From positions 1-7,496 of the forward strand of contig JAJYPG010000056.1 of NCBI GenBank assembly GCA_021795535.1: a stretch of DNA of 7,496 nt. The letters run 5' to 3'. A program made the translations under genes and the position numbers. Position 1 is the first letter of the stretch, and the number at the start of each line of letters is the position of its first letter. Shown here one piece after another: positions 5,585 to 7,496 of the stretch. A model generated the notes under the pieces. The model saw nothing but the letters and a program-made list of their open reading frames with translations. It was not told the DNA's origin and ran no database searches. Origin of the DNA: Planctomycetota bacterium (GTDB taxonomy: Bacteria; Planctomycetota; Phycisphaerae; WQYP01).

Positions 5585-6637
5585 TTGGTCAGCTTCCAGT
5601 CCAAAGGACTTTTTACCGCCGCCATGGCTTTGGCCGTCTTGGCGTCAGTGGCTTGCGCCGCCCCGGTGCCAACTGTGGGTTTGCCGCCAACGTCCACACT
5701 TTCTCTTGACGATATTGCCAATCTTGCGGCCAATCCGATTATGCCCAATCAGGAAGCTTCGGGCACCAACACGGGCCTGATCCACTTTTCCACAAAATTC
5801 ACCTACGCCAATGACTACTGGTTCCGCTATCGCGATGTATCTCCCAATCGTTTCAACCTTATGAACAACAGCAAGCTGGACGTAAGCCTGCAGCAATATG
5901 GCGATGTCTACCTTAAACTTTTTGGCGATTTTTCCTCCAATGTCCGCAAACCTTACCTCGATAGCCTTCAGCAGGGAACCGCCGGTGTTCGCTCCGGAAC
6001 AACCTACACCAGCAATGTCCCCTCCAGCGATTTTACCGAACTGGATATTACTTTGGGCTATCACTATGATGTGATGAATCTTGTCGGCCTTGATGCTGGT
6101 TATACCAATTACATCACACCCGTAAGTTCATGGAGTTCCACCGCTGGCGCGCCGCCCGTTAAAGGTGGCAATGGCCAGACGGATATGCAGGAAATTTATG
6201 TCAAGGCCACGCTCAACACCCAAAGTTACCTTAACAATATATCTCTGAATCCTTATGTGTATGTTGGTTTTGATTTTAATGGTGCCAACTACACTTCCAA
6301 CGCAGGCCAATACTATGAACTTGGCCTAAGCCCGACCTATACGCTTCCCAATACCGGTGGCGCGATCTTAAACCCCTACGCCAGTGTCTCTTTTATCAGC
6401 AATGAAAAACGGCTGGATGTAAACCAGGTCAGTTATCGCGATGGTTATCTTGGTACCACCGTTGGTCTGGGTGCGGAGTATCCGGTTAATTCCGTCTTGA
6501 ACATTCCTGCGGGTTACGGAGCACTTACTGTAGGCGGATTTGTGGAAGAAATTTTTGCCGGTAGCCGCTATTCCCAGCCGACCGGCAGCCACAGTCAGGC
6601 TACGGTGGTTGGTTTAAGCGTTGGACTAAGCTACTAA
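5585..6637 (+). CDS. Exported outer-membrane beta-barrel protein, putative porin (TorF-like appearance)
   Basis: A 350-aa protein with an export signal: basic Lys7, hydrophobic stretch about 9-23 and probable signal peptidase I cleavage after Ala-Cys-Ala (23-25). A short Pro-rich linker follows, and the rest is beta-barrel-like: alternating hydrophobic and polar residues, many Tyr, Asn, Gly and Ser, few Lys, no cytoplasmic motif, and an aromatic C-terminus (GLSVGLSY) as expected for insertion by the BAM machinery. Segments such as NDYWFRYRDVSPN, the FTELDITLGY strand and GQYYELGLSP resemble the layout of TorF/Gcw_chp-type putative porins, but I cannot confirm the family. The start is TTG at 5585 with AAGGA upstream, giving a better signal peptide than TTG 5558. 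The gene has its own long, structured leader and is followed by a second barrel gene 321 bp downstream. Substrate is unknown. Cys24 near the cleavage site is a poor lipobox, so a lipoprotein is unlikely. Confidence 0.75.
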   Translation: MVSFQSKGLFTAAMALAVLASVACAAPVPTVGLPPTSTLSLDDIANLAANPIMPNQEASGTNTGLIHFSTKFTYANDYWFRYRDVSPNRFNLMNNSKLDVSLQQYGDVYLKLFGDFSSNVRKPYLDSLQQGTAGVRSGTTYTSNVPSSDFTELDITLGYHYDVMNLVGLDAGYTNYITPVSSWSSTAGAPPVKGGNGQTDMQEIYVKATLNTQSYLNNISLNPYVYVGFDFNGANYTSNAGQYYELGLSPTYTLPNTGGAILNPYASVSFISNEKRLDVNQVSYRDGYLGTTVGLGAEYPVNSVLNIPAGYGALTVGGFVEEIFAGSRYSQPTGSHSQATVVGLSVGLSY

Positions 6638-6734
6638 GGAGCTTGGTGCCAAAAACCAATGGCCTGCGATATTTTTGCGGCGCAGCGGAACGATTCGGGT
6701 TTTTCCGGGAGATTGTTGAGAGGCGACTCGTACT

Positions 6735-6749
6735 GCCCGTTTTTTGGGC
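6735..6749 (+). terminator. Weak terminator candidate after the first porin gene
   Basis: GCCC (6735-6738) and GGGC (6746-6749) enclose the loop GTTTTTT, followed by the T/G-rich CGTTTGTTGGTTTG. The 4-bp stem is short and the T-run is in the loop rather than after the stem, so this is a low-confidence call. Confidence 0.22.
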
Positions 6750-6923
6750 GTTTGTTGGTTTGACTTGTGCAAAAGGCTAATCTTTTGGCAATAAAACCTT
6801 AACAAGAATTGCGGCGTCGCGGCGAAAAAGTTCGTTTTGTTCAATAAAAAGCCTCTTGTGGCTAAAAATTGAGCAGAACGGCACAGAGTTTGCTTTTGCT
6901 TTATAGGGCATCAAGGAGTATTG

Positions 6924-6947
6924 GTGCTTAACTGTCCTCTTTTTTAA
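6924..6947 (+). CDS. Possible seven-codon leader peptide (MLNCPLF) ahead of the BBP2-like porin
   Basis: AAGGAG at 6913-6918 lies five bases before a GTG (6924) that opens a reading frame for Met-Leu-Asn-Cys-Pro-Leu-Phe. It stops at TAA 6945-6947, and that stop overlaps the AAGGAG ribosome site (6946-6951) of the porin gene. Two good ribosome sites 33 bases apart with a stop touching the second suggest coupling or attenuation. The frame is so short that chance is a serious alternative. Confidence 0.25.
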   Translation: MLNCPLF

Positions 6948-6958
6948 GGAGAAGTCTC

Positions 6959-7496
6959 ATGGTTAAACGTTCGTTGGGCACGCTATTGGCCGTGGCCGCC
7001 GTCATGGCGACTGCTGGCCTTTCCTACGCAGCCACCAACACATCGTCCGGAACGGCATCGATGGATGCCACCCCGGTGGATACCAATCCACTGCTGATGT
7101 ATGGTCTGGACAAGGTTCCGGCCGGCAAGCAGTCTCTCGGCCAGGAAATTTCCAACGCCGGGTTTGACATCTACGGCTACATGGAAGTTGGCTACACCGC
7201 CAATCTTTCCGGCCAGAACCACCCGATTCCAGGCCGCGTGTTTGATACCGAAGGTGGCAACCATATTCAGATGGACCAGCTTGACTTGGCCGTTTCCCGT
7301 TCCATCAACCTCAGCGATCCGGCATTCCGGAAAGCAGGTTGGATGATCGGCGGCAAGGCCGAAATGCTTTATGGCTATGATGCCGGCTATGTTCATTCCA
7401 ACGGTTTGAATTTCTACCACAGCTACGCCAATAACGCTGAGCTTGGTGCCAACGGAGCTCCGCATCCGCTGTATCAGTTCGATCCGCTGCAGCTTT
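6959..7496 (+). CDS. Putative BBP2 / OmpL-like outer-membrane beta-barrel porin (3' end outside window)
   Basis: The first 179 codons of an exported protein, open to the window end. The ATG at 6959 has AAGGAG at 6946-6951, seven bases upstream. Residues 1-24 form a clear Sec signal peptide: Lys3-Arg4, then a hydrophobic Leu/Ala/Val core and Ser-Tyr-Ala for signal peptidase I. After a low-complexity Ser/Thr linker comes the pattern typical of the beta-barrel porin-2 (BBP2, OmpL-like) family: FDIYGYMEVGYTANLSGQN, RVFDTEGGNHIQMDQLDLAV, then a GGKAEMLYGYDAGYVH strand and loop. Such proteins usually exceed 400 aa, so about half is missing. Probable role is diffusion of small solutes across the outer membrane; substrate cannot be told. 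Spacing from the first porin and its own strong ribosome site suggest separate control, although they share the AACTGTY leader motif. Family call is by recognition, not by search. Confidence 0.82.
   Translation, partial: MVKRSLGTLLAVAAVMATAGLSYAATNTSSGTASMDATPVDTNPLLMYGLDKVPAGKQSLGQEISNAGFDIYGYMEVGYTANLSGQNHPIPGRVFDTEGGNHIQMDQLDLAVSRSINLSDPAFRKAGWMIGGKAEMLYGYDAGYVHSNGLNFYHSYANNAELGANGAPHPLYQFDPLQL

Larger units (their letters stand above)
6638..6958. other. Intergenic region between the two porin genes, with several hairpins
   Basis: No credible ordinary gene is present in these 321 bases. Visible structure on the + strand: TTGG/CCAA (6643-6659), GCCC/GGGC around a T-rich loop (6735-6749), and TGCAAAAG (6768-6775) pairing with CTTTT-GCA (6782-6790) across a bulged G. 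AGCC/GGCT (6850-6863) is followed by a T-run only when read on the - strand. Any of the first three could end the porin transcript, but none is a textbook terminator. No convincing promoter was found for the downstream gene; TATAGG at 6902-6907 lacks a -35 partner. The last 45 bases hold a possible leader peptide and the ribosome site of the next gene. Confidence 0.55.

Overview
The window reads as a bacterial chromosomal segment from a diderm (outer-membrane) organism. Every gene lies on the + strand. Best guess is Planctomycetota, perhaps the Phycisphaerae side of the phylum, or a PVC relative. The basis is the combination of a PgpH-YbeY-CorC cluster, a pyruvoyl-type arginine decarboxylase homologue, a BBP2-like porin and a YbeY ending its metal motif in GYND rather than GYDH. 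This assignment is inference; no rRNA or other marker is present.

Region 1 (2-4196) is a tightly coupled housekeeping operon. It holds the 3' part of pgpH (7TM-HD cyclic-di-AMP phosphodiesterase), then ybeY (rRNA-processing endoribonuclease), then a DUF21/CBS/CorC membrane protein. Both junctions overlap (TGATG at 2234-2238, ATGA at 2883-2886), which implies translational coupling. phoH is the gene most often found upstream of such a cluster, but that part lies outside the window.

Region 2 (4197-4997) is a 240-bp gap followed by a stand-alone gene of the pyruvoyl-dependent arginine decarboxylase (PvlArgDC) fold. Two catalytic positions appear to be lost: the serine that should become the pyruvoyl group is Gly48, and the proton-donor Glu is Arg107. 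It may be a non-canonical or inactive member.

Region 3 (4998-5584) is a 587-bp AT-richer gap with no convincing gene but dense structure. It has a terminator-like hairpin, then what looks like two and possibly three degenerate units with a period of about 123 bp. Shared landmarks are a GAGCC/GGCTC inverted repeat, an AACTGTY heptamer and CCGTTG. This is the strongest candidate for something undescribed: a tandem regulatory array or a repeated structured RNA upstream of a porin gene.

Region 4 (5585-7496) encodes two exported outer-membrane beta-barrel proteins of different types. The first is a 350-aa putative porin starting at TTG. The second, after a 321-bp hairpin-containing gap, is a BBP2/OmpL-like porin cut by the window end. 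The second gene has a strong Shine-Dalgarno site overlapped by the stop codon of a possible seven-codon leader peptide, and the AACTGTC heptamer recurs in that leader.
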